A stretch of DNA of 64,000 bases. Source: Enterobacter sp. SA187. GTDB lineage: Bacteria > Pseudomonadota > Gammaproteobacteria > Enterobacterales > Enterobacteriaceae. Location: assembly GCF_001888805.2 (NCBI RefSeq), contig NZ_CP019113.1, forward strand, positions 2,976,001-3,040,000. The letters run 5' to 3'. Numbering within the stretch: the stretch's first letter is position 1; the number at the start of each line of letters is the position of its first letter. The position numbers and the translations under genes are program-made. The notes below the pieces were generated by a model, which had not been told where the DNA came from, did not search any database, and was given only the letters and a program-made list of their open reading frames with translations. Below are positions 51,615-60,838 of this stretch, piece after piece.

Positions 51615-52376
51615 GTGGAAAGGTTACTGATCGTCAATGCCGATGACTTTGGTCTGTGCAAAGGGCAGAACTACGGCATTGTGGAGGCCTGCTCGCACGG
51701 CGTGGTTACGTCGACCACGGCGATGATGAATGCAGAGGCGGTGGAACATGCGGCGGCGCTCAGCCGCGCGCTTCCGCAGCTGGCGGTCGGCATGCATTTT
51801 GTGCTGACCCTCGGCAAATCGTTAAGCCCGATGCCGGGGCTGACGCGGGACGGCGTGCTGGGCAAATGGATCTGGGAGATGGCGGAGCAGGACGAGCTGC
51901 CGCTGGCGGAGATTGAGCGTGAGCTGGCGTGCCAGTATCAGCGCTTTATTGACTGCTTTGGCCGCAAACCGACGCATATCGACAGCCATCATCATGTGCA
52001 TATGCTGCCGCCGATCTTCCCGCTGGTGGCCGCCTTTGCCGCGGATAAAGGCGTCGGGCTGCGTATTGACCGCGAGGTGGCGGCGCTTCACGGTCTGCCA
52101 GTGAACGCGGCGTGCAGCAGCGAAGGCTATTCCAGCGGCTTTTACGGCGAGGCGATATCGGAGGCGCTGTTTCTTGAGGTGCTGGATGCCTCCGGCGCGC
52201 GGGGCGAGCAGTCGCTGGAGATAATGAGCCATCCGGCCTTTGTCGACGACACGCTGCGCGCCAGCAGCTATTGCTGGCCACGTCTGAAAGAGCTGGAGGT
52301 GCTGACCTCGCCATCGCTGAAATATGCGATAGCGGAGAGGGGGTATCGGCTGGGATCCTGGCGGGATTTGCCTTAA
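51615..52376 (+). CDS. chbG: ChbG, chitooligosaccharide deacetylase
   Basis: 253 residues (249 in E. coli). YdjC-family fold with metal residues in VNADDFGLC near the start and DSHHHVHMLPP in the middle. Removes an acetyl group from chitobiose 6-phosphate, producing both the inducer for ChbR and the substrate for ChbF. Starts at GTG 51615 after TAAGGAGCC. Last gene of the operon; REP units follow. Confidence 0.96.
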   Translation: MERLLIVNADDFGLCKGQNYGIVEACSHGVVTSTTAMMNAEAVEHAAALSRALPQLAVGMHFVLTLGKSLSPMPGLTRDGVLGKWIWEMAEQDELPLAEIERELACQYQRFIDCFGRKPTHIDSHHHVHMLPPIFPLVAAFAADKGVGLRIDREVAALHGLPVNAACSSEGYSSGFYGEAISEALFLEVLDASGARGEQSLEIMSHPAFVDDTLRASSYCWPRLKELEVLTSPSLKYAIAERGYRLGSWRDLP

Positions 52377-52385
52377 CAGGTTCAT

Positions 52386-52506
52386 GCCCGGCGGCGCAAA
52401 GCTTGCCGGGCCTACGGTACAGTAAGTAGGCCGGGTAAGCGCCAGCGCCACCCGGCATTTTTGTATCCCAGAACTGTAGGCCGGGTAAGCGTCAGCGCCA
52501 CCCGGC
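52386..52506. repeat. REP/BIME cluster between chbG and katE
   Basis: Three REP units in alternating orientation at 52386-52411, 52428-52456 and 52477-52506; the last two are near copies (TAGGCCGGGTAAGCG ... CACCCGGC). They lie between convergent genes. Confidence 0.92.
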
Positions 52507-52518
52507 ACATTCTTTCCG

Positions 52519-54777
52519 CTACGCCGGGATCTTGCTGATTTTGCCCGCCCGCGACCAGACGCGGTGTCCCGCCAGCTGCATCAGGAAATCATCCATCCAC
52601 TCCTGCGTGACACTGTCACCTTCGGTGATGCCTTCTTCGCCCTGCGCATCCACCCTCAGCACCGCTTTAAAGGCGCGCGCATCGCCGGCCAGCGCGATCG
52701 GCTTCAGGTGCTTATAGGCTTCCAGCAGATAATAGTTAGCGTCGCCATTGTCCAGCAGGCTGGCAGGATTCCCGCCTGGCACCAGCACGCCATCGACGGT
52801 CAGCGACGGTGAACCCGCAAAGGTCGCGGCGATCGGCACCTGCGAGCCATCATCCGCCGTCACTTCGCCCATACGCGAATAAAGCAGTTTAGCGTGCACG
52901 CCTTTTGCCTGTAAGCCCTGCAACAGGGTATACAACTGGCTGGCGGAGACGGTGTCATTCAGCAGTACCGCCACCACGCGGCCCTTCAGCGTGCCGTCAG
53001 GAATGGCATACAGACTCAGCGATGGATCCTTTTTCAGGCCGCTGACATCCTGCGGCGGCGCGATGTTGCGCTGATCGTCGGTCAGGGTGATCCCCAGGTT
53101 GTGCGCCACCGCCTGCGCCAGGGTAATGTCGATATGCGCCAGCTGATCCACCACCCGCTCGCGGATATAGGCCCGCGCCACTTTGCCCAGCTCGAAGCTG
53201 AAAGCCTCGATAATATGCTGCTGCTCATGAGGCGTCTGGCTCTGCCAGAACAGCCGCGGGTGGGCATAATACTCGCCAAACGAAGGGCTGCGCTCGCGGA
53301 TCTTATGACCTTCGATACGCTCCTGATATGACTCAAATCCCCCGCGCTGCGGTGCAGGCGGCGTTTCCCGCGGCCAGTTATCGTTAATCGAGTTAGGCTC
53401 ATAGTTTGCCGGATTAGTGTCGATATCCATGCGGTGCATGCCGTCGCGCTGGAAATTATGATACGGGCAGGTGGGGCGGTTGATGGGGATTTCGTGGAAG
53501 TTTGGTCCACCGAGACGGCTAATCTGCGTGTCGGTATAGGAGAACAGCCGTCCCTGCAACAGCGGATCGTTGGTGAAATCCAGCCCCGGCACGATGTGCC
53601 CCGGATGGAAAGCTACCTGTTCGTTTTCGCTGAAGAAATTGTCCGGGTTACGGTTAAGCACCATTTTGCCGACGCGCTGCACCGGCACCAGCTCTTCGGG
53701 GATCAGTTTGGTGGGATCGAGCAGGTCGAAATCAAATTTGAACTCGTCCTCTTCGGCAATCAGCTGTAGCCCCAGCTCGTATTCAGGGAAATCTCCGGCT
53801 TCAATGGCTTCCCACAGCTCACGGCGATGGAAATCCGGATCGCGGCCGGTCAGCTTTTGCGCTTCGTCCCATACCATAGACGCTTTACCTGCCAGCGGTT
53901 TCCAGTGGAAACGGACAAAGGTGGCTTTGCCGTCGGCGTTAATCAGGCGGAAGGTATGAATGCCGAAGCCTTCCATGGTGCGATAGCTACGCGGAATACC
54001 GCGATCGGACATCGCCCACATCACGTTATGCAGGGTTTCCGGTTGCAGCGAGACATAATCCCAGAAGGTATCATGGGCGCTTTGCCCCTGCGGGATCGCC
54101 CAGTGCGGCTCCGGTTTTACCGCATGCACAAAGTCCGGGAATTTATGCGCATCCTGAATAAAGAACACCGGCGTGTTGTTGCCCACCAGATCGAAAATCC
54201 CTTCGTCGGTATAAAACTTAGTGGCGAAACCGCGAATATCCCGCACGGTGTCAGCCGATCCTGCGCCACCCTGTACCGTGGAAAAACGCACAAACACCGG
54301 CGTGATTTTATCCGGGTCGGCGAGGAAGCTGGCTTTAGTAATGTCGCTTAACGAGCGGTAGGGCTGGAAATAGCCATGCGCCGCCGAGCCGCGGGCGTGC
54401 ACGATGCGCTCGGGAATACGCTCATGGTCAAAATGGGTGATCTTTTCCCGCAGAATAAAATCTTCCAGCAGCGTTGGCCCGCGCTGACCCGCGCGCAGTG
54501 AATTCTGGTCATTGGCAATGCGCACACCCTGATTGGTGGTCAGCGGAAAATTTTCGCCGCCCTTACGGAAGCTTTCCAGCGCCTTGAGTTTTTCATTGGA
54601 GGTATCCGGCGCTTTCAGGCTGCCGGGGGCAGTAGGCTGCGCCCCGGGCGGAGTCGGTAACGGATCGGCCTGATGGGAGTTGTCTTCCGGGGCGAGTGAG
54701 TCCAGACCGGGACGGGCGGCACGGTCATCGTGGACCGGGGCATGATGATTTTTGGGATGACTATCAGAATGCGACAT
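52519..54777 (-). CDS. katE: Catalase HPII
   Basis: 752 residues (753 in E. coli), the large-subunit monofunctional catalase. Catalytic His127 in VHARGSAAHGYF, the distal Asn in the FVRFSTVQGGAGS region, and the proximal heme tyrosine in RLFSYTDTQISRLGG near 414. A flavodoxin/amidotransferase-like C-terminal domain starts near 600. Removes hydrogen peroxide in stationary phase, under RpoS in E. coli. Divergent from cedA. Confidence 0.97.
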   Translation of the reverse strand: MSHSDSHPKNHHAPVHDDRAARPGLDSLAPEDNSHQADPLPTPPGAQPTAPGSLKAPDTSNEKLKALESFRKGGENFPLTTNQGVRIANDQNSLRAGQRGPTLLEDFILREKITHFDHERIPERIVHARGSAAHGYFQPYRSLSDITKASFLADPDKITPVFVRFSTVQGGAGSADTVRDIRGFATKFYTDEGIFDLVGNNTPVFFIQDAHKFPDFVHAVKPEPHWAIPQGQSAHDTFWDYVSLQPETLHNVMWAMSDRGIPRSYRTMEGFGIHTFRLINADGKATFVRFHWKPLAGKASMVWDEAQKLTGRDPDFHRRELWEAIEAGDFPEYELGLQLIAEEDEFKFDFDLLDPTKLIPEELVPVQRVGKMVLNRNPDNFFSENEQVAFHPGHIVPGLDFTNDPLLQGRLFSYTDTQISRLGGPNFHEIPINRPTCPYHNFQRDGMHRMDIDTNPANYEPNSINDNWPRETPPAPQRGGFESYQERIEGHKIRERSPSFGEYYAHPRLFWQSQTPHEQQHIIEAFSFELGKVARAYIRERVVDQLAHIDITLAQAVAHNLGITLTDDQRNIAPPQDVSGLKKDPSLSLYAIPDGTLKGRVVAVLLNDTVSASQLYTLLQGLQAKGVHAKLLYSRMGEVTADDGSQVPIAATFAGSPSLTVDGVLVPGGNPASLLDNGDANYYLLEAYKHLKPIALAGDARAFKAVLRVDAQGEEGITEGDSVTQEWMDDFLMQLAGHRVWSRAGKISKIPA

Positions 54778-55005
54778 GGAACAGGTCTCCTGTTTTTGCT
54801 GCGGGGTGTTGGCATTGAAACTGGCCGTTTTTACGTCAAATTCTTTCTAACTATAGAACAGCACACGATTTTTTACCCTGGTGCTTCGCAGATAAAAACC
54901 CCGCAGGGGCAGGGGAAAAACAGGCAGGGCGCGACGAGGAGGGGGAGTTTCAGCTATGATGGGAGTTGCCTGTTTGTGGAATATGTTTTTAGTGAATCCT
55001 GGCTT

Positions 55006-55248
55006 ATGAAATCATTGCGTCAACAAAACCGTCGGATTATCAGCTATGTGCCACGTGTCGAGCCTGCCCCGCCTGACCATGCCTCTAAGGTCGAAGGTTT
55101 TCGCGATGTGTGGCTGTTACGCGGGAAATATGTCGCCTTCGTTTTAATCGCCGAGCGTTTTCGTCGTTCGCCGGTCTTCAGCGGGCCGGAAGCCGCCCAG
55201 CGCTGGGCCGAACAGATGCGGCAGGAAGGGGAAGTGGATCAGGATTGA
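55006..55248 (+). CDS. cedA: CedA, cell division activator
   Basis: 80 residues, as in E. coli (start MKSLRQQNRRIISYVPRVEP). A small basic protein with a three-stranded sheet and helix; in E. coli it restores division in over-replicating dnaA(cos) mutants and has been found bound to RNA polymerase. The longer open frame upstream is not supported by the family. Confidence 0.93.
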   Translation: MKSLRQQNRRIISYVPRVEPAPPDHASKVEGFRDVWLLRGKYVAFVLIAERFRRSPVFSGPEAAQRWAEQMRQEGEVDQD

Positions 55249-55259
55249 TACGTCGGGCG

Positions 55260-55295
55260 GGAAAATACCGCCCGGCAGACTGCGTCGCCGGGCGG
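55260..55295 (-). terminator. Terminator between tcyP and cedA
   Basis: CCGCCCGGC (55268-55276) and GCCGGGCGG (55287-55295) form a perfect 9-bp stem. On the minus strand TATTTT follows, so it mainly serves tcyP. Confidence 0.75.
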
Positions 55296-55302
55296 TTAAA
55301 GC

Positions 55303-56694
55303 TTAACGATGCGCCAGTTCGGCGTTTTCTTCGCTGTTCAGAATGGTTTTGTCGGTCTGCTTCAGCCACTGGCTGGTGAGCGTACCGGCGGTCATTGAAC
55401 CGCTGACGTTCAGTGCCGTACGACCCATATCGATCAGTGGCTCGACGGAGATCAGCAGCGCCACCAGCGTGACTGGCAGGCCCATGGCCGGCAGCACGAT
55501 CAGCGCGGCGAAAGTCGCGCCACCACCCACACCGGCCACGCCCGCAGAGCTGAGGGTGACAATACCGACCAGGGTGGCGATCCACACCGGATCCAGCGGG
55601 TTAATGCCTACCGTCGGCGCAACCATCACCGCCAGCATCGCCGGGTACAAACCTGCACAGCCGTTCTGACCGATAGTCGCGCCAAAAGAGGCGGCAAAGC
55701 TGGCGATAGATTCCGGCACGCCCAGACGACGGGTCTGCGCTTCCACGTTCAGCGGAATGGACGCGGCGCTGGAGCGGCTGGTGAAGGCGAAGGTCAGTAC
55801 GGGCCAGACTTTACGGAAGTATTTCATCGGGCTGATGCCGTTCGCACCCAGCAGAATACCATGCACCACAAACATGATCGCCAGACCAAGATAGGACGCC
55901 ACCACAAAGCTGCCCAGTTTGATGATGTCCTGCAGGTTTGAACCTGCCACCACTTTGGTCATCAGCGCCAGTACACCGTACGGGGTCAGCTGCATCACCA
56001 GACGTACCAGCTTCATCACCCAGCTTTGCAGCGTGTCGATGGCGGTCAGCACACGCTGGCCTTTCGGGGCATCATCTTTCAGCAGCTTCAGCGCCGCCAC
56101 ACCGAGGAAGGCCGCGAAGATCACCACGCTGATGATGGAGGTCGGACTTGCGCCGGTCAGATCGGCAAACGGGTTTTTCGGCACGAACGACAGCAGAAGC
56201 TGCGGCACGGTCAGATCCGCCACTTTTCCGGCATAATTTGTCTGAATTGCCGCAAGACGCGCGCTTTCCGCGGTGCCCTGCACCAGGCCTTCAGCCGTCA
56301 GACCAAACAGGTTGGTCACCAGCACGCCCACCAGCGCTGAAATCAGCGTGGTAAACAGCAGGGTGCCGATAGTCAGGAAGCTGATTTTACCCAGTTGCGA
56401 GGCGTTATGCAGACGCGCCACGGCGCTCAGGATAGAGGCGAACACCAGCGGCATCACGATCATTTGCAGCAACTGGACATAGCCATTACCGACGATGTTG
56501 AACCACTGAATAGAATCTTTCAGCACCGGATTATCAGCGCCATAGATGGCCTGTAAGGCAAAACCAAAGACCACGCCGATCACCAGACCGACCAGCACTT
56601 TTTTAGCCAGGCTCCACTGTTTGTGGCGGGTTTGCGCCAGCAGGAACAGCAAAGCCACGAACACCACGATGTTCGCGATTAATGGAAAATTCAT
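55303..56694 (-). CDS. tcyP: TcyP, L-cystine symporter
   Basis: 463 residues, as in E. coli (formerly YdjN). Dicarboxylate/amino acid:cation symporter family, with the serine-rich hairpin TSRSSAASIPLN and the cation-site region near the C-terminus. Takes up cystine across the inner membrane; in E. coli it is part of the CysB regulon. The start MNFPLIANIVV at 56694 matches E. coli. Confidence 0.97.
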   Translation of the reverse strand: MNFPLIANIVVFVALLFLLAQTRHKQWSLAKKVLVGLVIGVVFGFALQAIYGADNPVLKDSIQWFNIVGNGYVQLLQMIVMPLVFASILSAVARLHNASQLGKISFLTIGTLLFTTLISALVGVLVTNLFGLTAEGLVQGTAESARLAAIQTNYAGKVADLTVPQLLLSFVPKNPFADLTGASPTSIISVVIFAAFLGVAALKLLKDDAPKGQRVLTAIDTLQSWVMKLVRLVMQLTPYGVLALMTKVVAGSNLQDIIKLGSFVVASYLGLAIMFVVHGILLGANGISPMKYFRKVWPVLTFAFTSRSSAASIPLNVEAQTRRLGVPESIASFAASFGATIGQNGCAGLYPAMLAVMVAPTVGINPLDPVWIATLVGIVTLSSAGVAGVGGGATFAALIVLPAMGLPVTLVALLISVEPLIDMGRTALNVSGSMTAGTLTSQWLKQTDKTILNSEENAELAHR

Positions 56695-56826
56695 CCCCAA
56701 TCTCCTGATGTGTTTTTATTTCAGGCGTCAGTACACCTGTCTTGTTGGCGGAAGAGTAGCAGAAGTGTGATGTGGCGCTTATATCCAAATGGAATGGGTT
56801 ATATTCAAACGCATAAATTCGTGGGT

Positions 56827-57417
56827 TTATTGACCAATCTGCTCATGAATAAAGCGGTTGTACTGCATTTGCAGGGTATTGATCATCTGCGATGACCAGC
56901 GCACTGCACTGTTTTCGGTCATCGTCTGCGGCATAAACACCGCCCAGGTGAACAGCGCCATACAGAGCACGCGCTCAAGTTGATTGCCTTTCTGGGGCAT
57001 CAGGATCGGCACGCGGAACCGCCAGCGGCACGGCCACAACAGCGGCACACCCGCAGGCGTCAGCATATCGGCAAGGATATGGCTCAGATAACCCAGCACC
57101 AGCCCCTGTAAGGCATCGGCGGGCACCAGCCAGCTGTCGGGCACTTTCAGCATAAATAGCGTCAGGGCGATAAATACCGCCAGCAGACTGTGCGTAAAGC
57201 CCCGGTGACCGAAGGCGCGGGCTATGGGTTTTGAGATCCATTTCAGCCGCTGGCCTAAAAAAGATTTCGGGTGATCGATATCCGGCAGCAGACAGGTGAG
57301 AATAGCTGACGGAACAATATGCCACCAGTCCCCCTGCGCGAGCACAGGGGTCAGCTCGGCGTTTTTGGCAAACACCGCGCAGGCTATCGAAAAAAGGAGG
57401 TGACCTTCCGCCGTCAT
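56827..57417 (-). CDS. ydjM: YdjM, LexA-regulated inner membrane protein
   Basis: 196 residues, as in E. coli. DUF457 family membrane protein with the DIDHPKSFLG and HRGFTHSLLA motifs that resemble a metal site. Induced by DNA damage in E. coli; its role is unknown. A LexA box lies 17 bases upstream. Confidence 0.95.
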   Translation of the reverse strand: MTAEGHLLFSIACAVFAKNAELTPVLAQGDWWHIVPSAILTCLLPDIDHPKSFLGQRLKWISKPIARAFGHRGFTHSLLAVFIALTLFMLKVPDSWLVPADALQGLVLGYLSHILADMLTPAGVPLLWPCRWRFRVPILMPQKGNQLERVLCMALFTWAVFMPQTMTENSAVRWSSQMINTLQMQYNRFIHEQIGQ

Positions 57418-57433
57418 GATTGCACTCGCTAAA

Positions 57434-57449
57434 CTGTCGAAGTATACAG
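57434..57449 (-). promoter_or_regulatory. LexA (SOS) box of ydjM
   Basis: CTGT-CGAAGTAT-ACAG is a perfect LexA core. A second, half-conserved box ends in ATACAGTA about 18 bases further (57452-57469). E. coli ydjM also has tandem LexA sites. Confidence 0.88.
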
Positions 57450-57511
57450 TATAGGGTTTTTATACAGTAGGCGGAAGAGGTGACGGTGTAACTGTTTATC
57501 TCAGTGGATGA

Positions 57512-58273
57512 CTAACGCGCCAGCCAGCCGCCGTCCACTGCCAGCGTATAGCCATTAATGTAATCCGAGGCGCGTGATGCCAGAAATACCGCCGGGCCTT
57601 TCAGATCTTCAGGCGTGCCCCAGCGCGCGGCAGGAATACGGTTGATGATCTCTTCGCTGCGCCGGGCATCGTCCCGTAATTGCTGCGTATTGTTGGTCGC
57701 CATGTAGCCTGGCGCAATGGCATTAACGTTAATGTTGTGCGTCGCCCATTCGTTCGCCAGCAGGCGCGTCAGGCCGAGCACGCCGCTTTTCGAGGCGGTA
57801 TAAGAGGGCACGCGGATACCGCCCTGGAAAGAGAGCATCGAGGCGATGTTAATGATTTTTCCGCCGCCGCCCTGGGCAATAAATTGTCGCGCCACCGCCT
57901 GACAGAGAAAAAAGGTGGCTTTCAGGTTAAGGTTAATGACGTCATCCCAGTCCTGCTCGCTGAAGTTCAGCGCATCCGCCCGGCGGATCGTGCCGGCATT
58001 ATTGACCAGAATATCGAGGCGCCCCATCCGGCTTACCACTTCCTGCACCAGCGCATCATAAGACGCCTGCTGGCTCAGATCGGCCTGGATCGCCGTAAAA
58101 CGACGTCCCAGCGCGGTCACTTTCTGTTCTGTTTCATGCGGATATTTGCGGTTAATGCCGACAATGTCACAGCCCGCTTCCGCCAGCCCCAGGCTCATCC
58201 CTTGTCCCAGCCCCGTGTCACAGCCGGTGACGATGGCAACTTTACCGCTTAAATTGAAGGCATCCAGTATCAT
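57512..58273 (-). CDS. kduD: KduD-like 2-dehydro-3-deoxy-D-gluconate 5-dehydrogenase
   Basis: 253 residues, as in E. coli KduD, and very similar to it. Short-chain dehydrogenase: cofactor loop TGCDTGLGQG (16-25), Ser145, Tyr158 and Lys162 of the catalytic set, and the C-terminal GYTLAVDGGWLAR. It interconverts 5-keto-4-deoxyuronate-derived diketogluconates in pectin and glycosaminoglycan breakdown. In E. coli it pairs with kduI elsewhere; here it stands alone between ydjM and hxpB. The ATG at 58273 has GGGGTGAG upstream. A KdgR-like box lies 88 bases upstream. Confidence 0.9.
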   Translation of the reverse strand: MILDAFNLSGKVAIVTGCDTGLGQGMSLGLAEAGCDIVGINRKYPHETEQKVTALGRRFTAIQADLSQQASYDALVQEVVSRMGRLDILVNNAGTIRRADALNFSEQDWDDVINLNLKATFFLCQAVARQFIAQGGGGKIINIASMLSFQGGIRVPSYTASKSGVLGLTRLLANEWATHNINVNAIAPGYMATNNTQQLRDDARRSEEIINRIPAARWGTPEDLKGPAVFLASRASDYINGYTLAVDGGWLAR

Positions 58274-58360
58274 ACTCACCCCGATTGCTCTGATGTGTGC
58301 AGGCAGGCGCGCCTGATGGTGTTGAGCATAGAAGGAAGGGATTTGAAAAACAAATTAAAG

Positions 58361-58375
58361 TGAAATGATGTTTCA
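58361..58375 (-). promoter_or_regulatory. KdgR-box-like operator upstream of kduD
   Basis: TGAAA-TGATG-TTTCA is a perfect 5-bp dyad with a 5-base core, the form of the KdgR box in pectinolytic enterobacteria. It lies 88 bases before the kduD start, within A/T-rich sequence. Confidence 0.62.
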
Positions 58376-58386
58376 GTTTAATTGAC

Positions 58387-58416
58387 GCGGGTAACAAAAG
58401 GGGGCCTGTTACCCGC
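58387..58416. terminator. Hairpin after hxpB
   Basis: GCGGGTAACA and TGTTACCCGC form a perfect 10-bp stem with a 10-base loop, directly past the hxpB stop (58424). The T run is before, not after, the stem on the minus strand, so it is not a standard terminator. Confidence 0.5.
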
Positions 58417-58423
58417 AAAAAGC

Positions 58424-59092
58424 TTATCCGCGCAGATGCGAAACGGTCAGTTCCGCCAGGGAGTGAAGCTTCACATCGGCAAGGGCGTAACGGGGATCGT
58501 TCTGGTTGGCTTCTTCCGGCACCACGACAGAACGCATACGCGCGGCTTTCGAGGCGATCATACCGTTAACCGAATCTTCCAGCGCCACACAGGTCAGGGG
58601 ATCCACCCCCAGCTTCGCGGCGCAATCAAGATAAACCTGCGGGTGCGGTTTACTGTACGGCAGCGTCCCGGCGGAGGCGAGGGCATCGAAGTAATCAGTC
58701 AGCTCAAACATGGCGAGCACTTTTTCCAGCATGTGCAGCGGTGAAGCCGAAGCCAGGCCTATTTTCAACCCCTGCGCCTTACACAGCGTCAGTGCTTCAC
58801 GCACGCCTGGCAGCAGCGGACGCTTTTCTTCCACCAGCGACAGCGAGCGGGCGATGATCCGTTCAGTCACTTCCCCGCGATCCGGGCCGTTCCACGGCTG
58901 CTGGGCATACCACAGATCCACCACCATATCGATGCGCAGACCGAGCGTATCGGGCAGTTCATTACGGCGGGTGATATCCACGCCCAGGCTTGCCATGACC
59001 TCCAGTTCAGCACGATCCCACAGGGGTTCTGAGTCGATGAGTAATCCGTCCATATCGAAAATAGCAGCAAGAATTTGACGCGGCGTAGACAT
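58424..59092 (-). CDS. hxpB: HxpB (YniC), hexitol/2-deoxyglucose phosphatase
   Basis: 222 residues, as in E. coli. HAD superfamily: nucleophile region AIFDMDGLLIDSEPLW (Asp13, Asp15), then ASASPLHML and the ALEDSVNGMIASKAA motif. It dephosphorylates 2-deoxyglucose 6-phosphate and other sugar phosphates in the cytosol. Divergent from yniB, as in E. coli. Confidence 0.96.
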   Translation of the reverse strand: MSTPRQILAAIFDMDGLLIDSEPLWDRAELEVMASLGVDITRRNELPDTLGLRIDMVVDLWYAQQPWNGPDRGEVTERIIARSLSLVEEKRPLLPGVREALTLCKAQGLKIGLASASPLHMLEKVLAMFELTDYFDALASAGTLPYSKPHPQVYLDCAAKLGVDPLTCVALEDSVNGMIASKAARMRSVVVPEEANQNDPRYALADVKLHSLAELTVSHLRG

Positions 59093-59229
59093 TAAAACCT
59101 CTCCTTATTGGGGCGGGTATCAGGCCATTATGGCCTACTCCCTATGATAACGCCTCTAAAGAACAGGCGAAAATGAATATGAGCGGGTAAACTTAGGCGC
59201 AAATGGAACGTCTTTAACAAGGGGAATAC

Positions 59230-59766
59230 ATGACGTATCAACAAGCTGGACGCATTGCCGTGCTCAAACGCGTGATGGGATGGGTAATTTTCATCCCGGC
59301 CTTTATTTCTACTCTGATCTCCGTACTGAAGTTTATGTACGAGCACAGCGAAAAGCAGCCCGGCATCAGCGCGGTGATGCAGGATTTCGCCCATGTGATG
59401 ATCGAGATGATGCGTTTTAACACGCCGTTCCTGAATTTCTTCTGGTACAACTCGCCGCTGCCGGATTTTCACCAGCAGCTGAATATTGGCTTCTGGATCA
59501 TTTATGCGCTGATTTTTATCGGCCTGGCGTTACAGGCCTCAGGCGCGCGCATGAGCCGTCAGGCACGTTTTCTGCGTGAGAACGTAGAAGATATGACGAT
59601 TCTGGAAAACGCCAAAGGCGCAGACGGTCTGTACCGCGAGCAGATCGAAGCGCGGATCGTGGTGCCGAATCATTCAATATTCCGCCAGATTTTCACCCTC
59701 TATATTTTGCCGGTAATTATTATCGTGCTCGGCTATCTGTTCTTTTCGCTGCTGGGTTTTCTTTGA
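59230..59766 (+). CDS. yniB: YniB, inner membrane protein
   Basis: 178 residues, as in E. coli. Hydrophobic helices at about 16-36, 86-106 and the C-terminus (FTLYILPVIIIVLGYLFFSL). Function unknown. ACAAGGGG precedes the start. Two REP units separate it from the convergent yniA. Confidence 0.93.
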   Translation: MTYQQAGRIAVLKRVMGWVIFIPAFISTLISVLKFMYEHSEKQPGISAVMQDFAHVMIEMMRFNTPFLNFFWYNSPLPDFHQQLNIGFWIIYALIFIGLALQASGARMSRQARFLRENVEDMTILENAKGADGLYREQIEARIVVPNHSIFRQIFTLYILPVIIIVLGYLFFSLLGFL

Positions 59767-59780
59767 CGCTTGCGGGTATT

Positions 59781-59858
59781 GCCGGGTGGCGCTATCGCTT
59801 ACCCGGCCTACGTAAACTACGCCGTCATATAGGCCGGGTAAGCGCAGCGCCACCCGGC
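59781..59858. repeat. REP/BIME pair between yniB and yniA
   Basis: Two REP units in opposite orientation: 59781-59811 (GCCGGGTGGCGC ... ACCCGGCCTA) and 59830-59858 (TAGGCCGGGTAAGCG ... CACCCGGC). Confidence 0.92.
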
Positions 59859-59872
59859 GATGGCACTCACTT

Positions 59873-60733
59873 TTACGCCGCAAGGACACGATCCAGCGCT
59901 TTCTGCGCCGTCGCCAGATGCGGTCCGCCAAATAATATCGCGCGGTTAAACAGCGTATAGAGCTGATAGAGCGGCTGGCGGTCGAGGAATCCGGCGGGCA
60001 GGGGCGATACGGACTGATAACCGTCGTAGATCTGCGGCGGTTGATCCGGATGCAGGGGCAGCATCGCCAGATCGCACTCACGATCGCCCCAGTAACAGGC
60101 GGGATCGTAAATAAAGGGGCCGTCCGGACCAAGCGCGCAGTTGCCGGACCACAGATCGCCATGCAGCAGCGCGGCCTGCGGCTGGTGCGACGCCAGACGC
60201 TGTTTTACATGCTCAACGATGGCGTCGATATTGCCGAACTCCAGCCCTTTTTCCGCGGCCAGCTCCAGCTGCCAGCCGATACGCTGTTCGGCAAAAAACG
60301 TTGACCAGCGTCGCTGCCAGGCGTTGGGCTGCGGCGTGGTGGAAAGGTCATTATCAAAGTCCAGACCGAACTGCGGCTGATCGCTCCACTGATGCAGACG
60401 GGCAAGCTGTTGTCCCAGCAAAAACGCGTTATGCGCATCCAGCGGGCGGGCGGGGAGATAATCCATCACCAGAAAACAGTAATCGCGATCCGCGCCAACG
60501 GCCCGGACAGGGGGAACGCTGACGGTCTGGCTGCGGGAGAGCAGTTCAAGCTGATCGGCTTCTGCCGTAAAGATGGGTAACAGTTCGCGGCTGTCGCATT
60601 TAACAAAAAAATCGCGTCCTGCGTAGCGCATATGCCAGGCGGCGTGGATCTCACCGCCCGGCAGTTCGTGCCGGAATTCGATTTCACCCTCGCCAAAGGA
60701 TTCACTCAACAGACGACTTATCGCTTGCCACAT
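59873..60733 (-). CDS. yniA: YniA, fructosamine kinase family protein
   Basis: 286 residues, as in E. coli. Aminoglycoside/fructosamine 3-kinase fold: LLHGDLWSGNCALG is the catalytic loop with its Asp, and FIYDPACYWGDRECDLAM is the metal loop. Related enzymes phosphorylate ketosamines and help deglycate proteins; the substrate here is unproven. The start MWQAISRLLSE matches E. coli. Confidence 0.95.
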   Translation of the reverse strand: MWQAISRLLSESFGEGEIEFRHELPGGEIHAAWHMRYAGRDFFVKCDSRELLPIFTAEADQLELLSRSQTVSVPPVRAVGADRDYCFLVMDYLPARPLDAHNAFLLGQQLARLHQWSDQPQFGLDFDNDLSTTPQPNAWQRRWSTFFAEQRIGWQLELAAEKGLEFGNIDAIVEHVKQRLASHQPQAALLHGDLWSGNCALGPDGPFIYDPACYWGDRECDLAMLPLHPDQPPQIYDGYQSVSPLPAGFLDRQPLYQLYTLFNRAILFGGPHLATAQKALDRVLAA

Positions 60734-60838
60734 GATGTCTCTCCCCATGTTATCTGTCAGATCATAAGGTTAGCGCACTGATGCGGAACAAAATAAGAAC
60801 TAACGCACACCTGAGCCGCCTGCTGTGTGCAATGGCAC

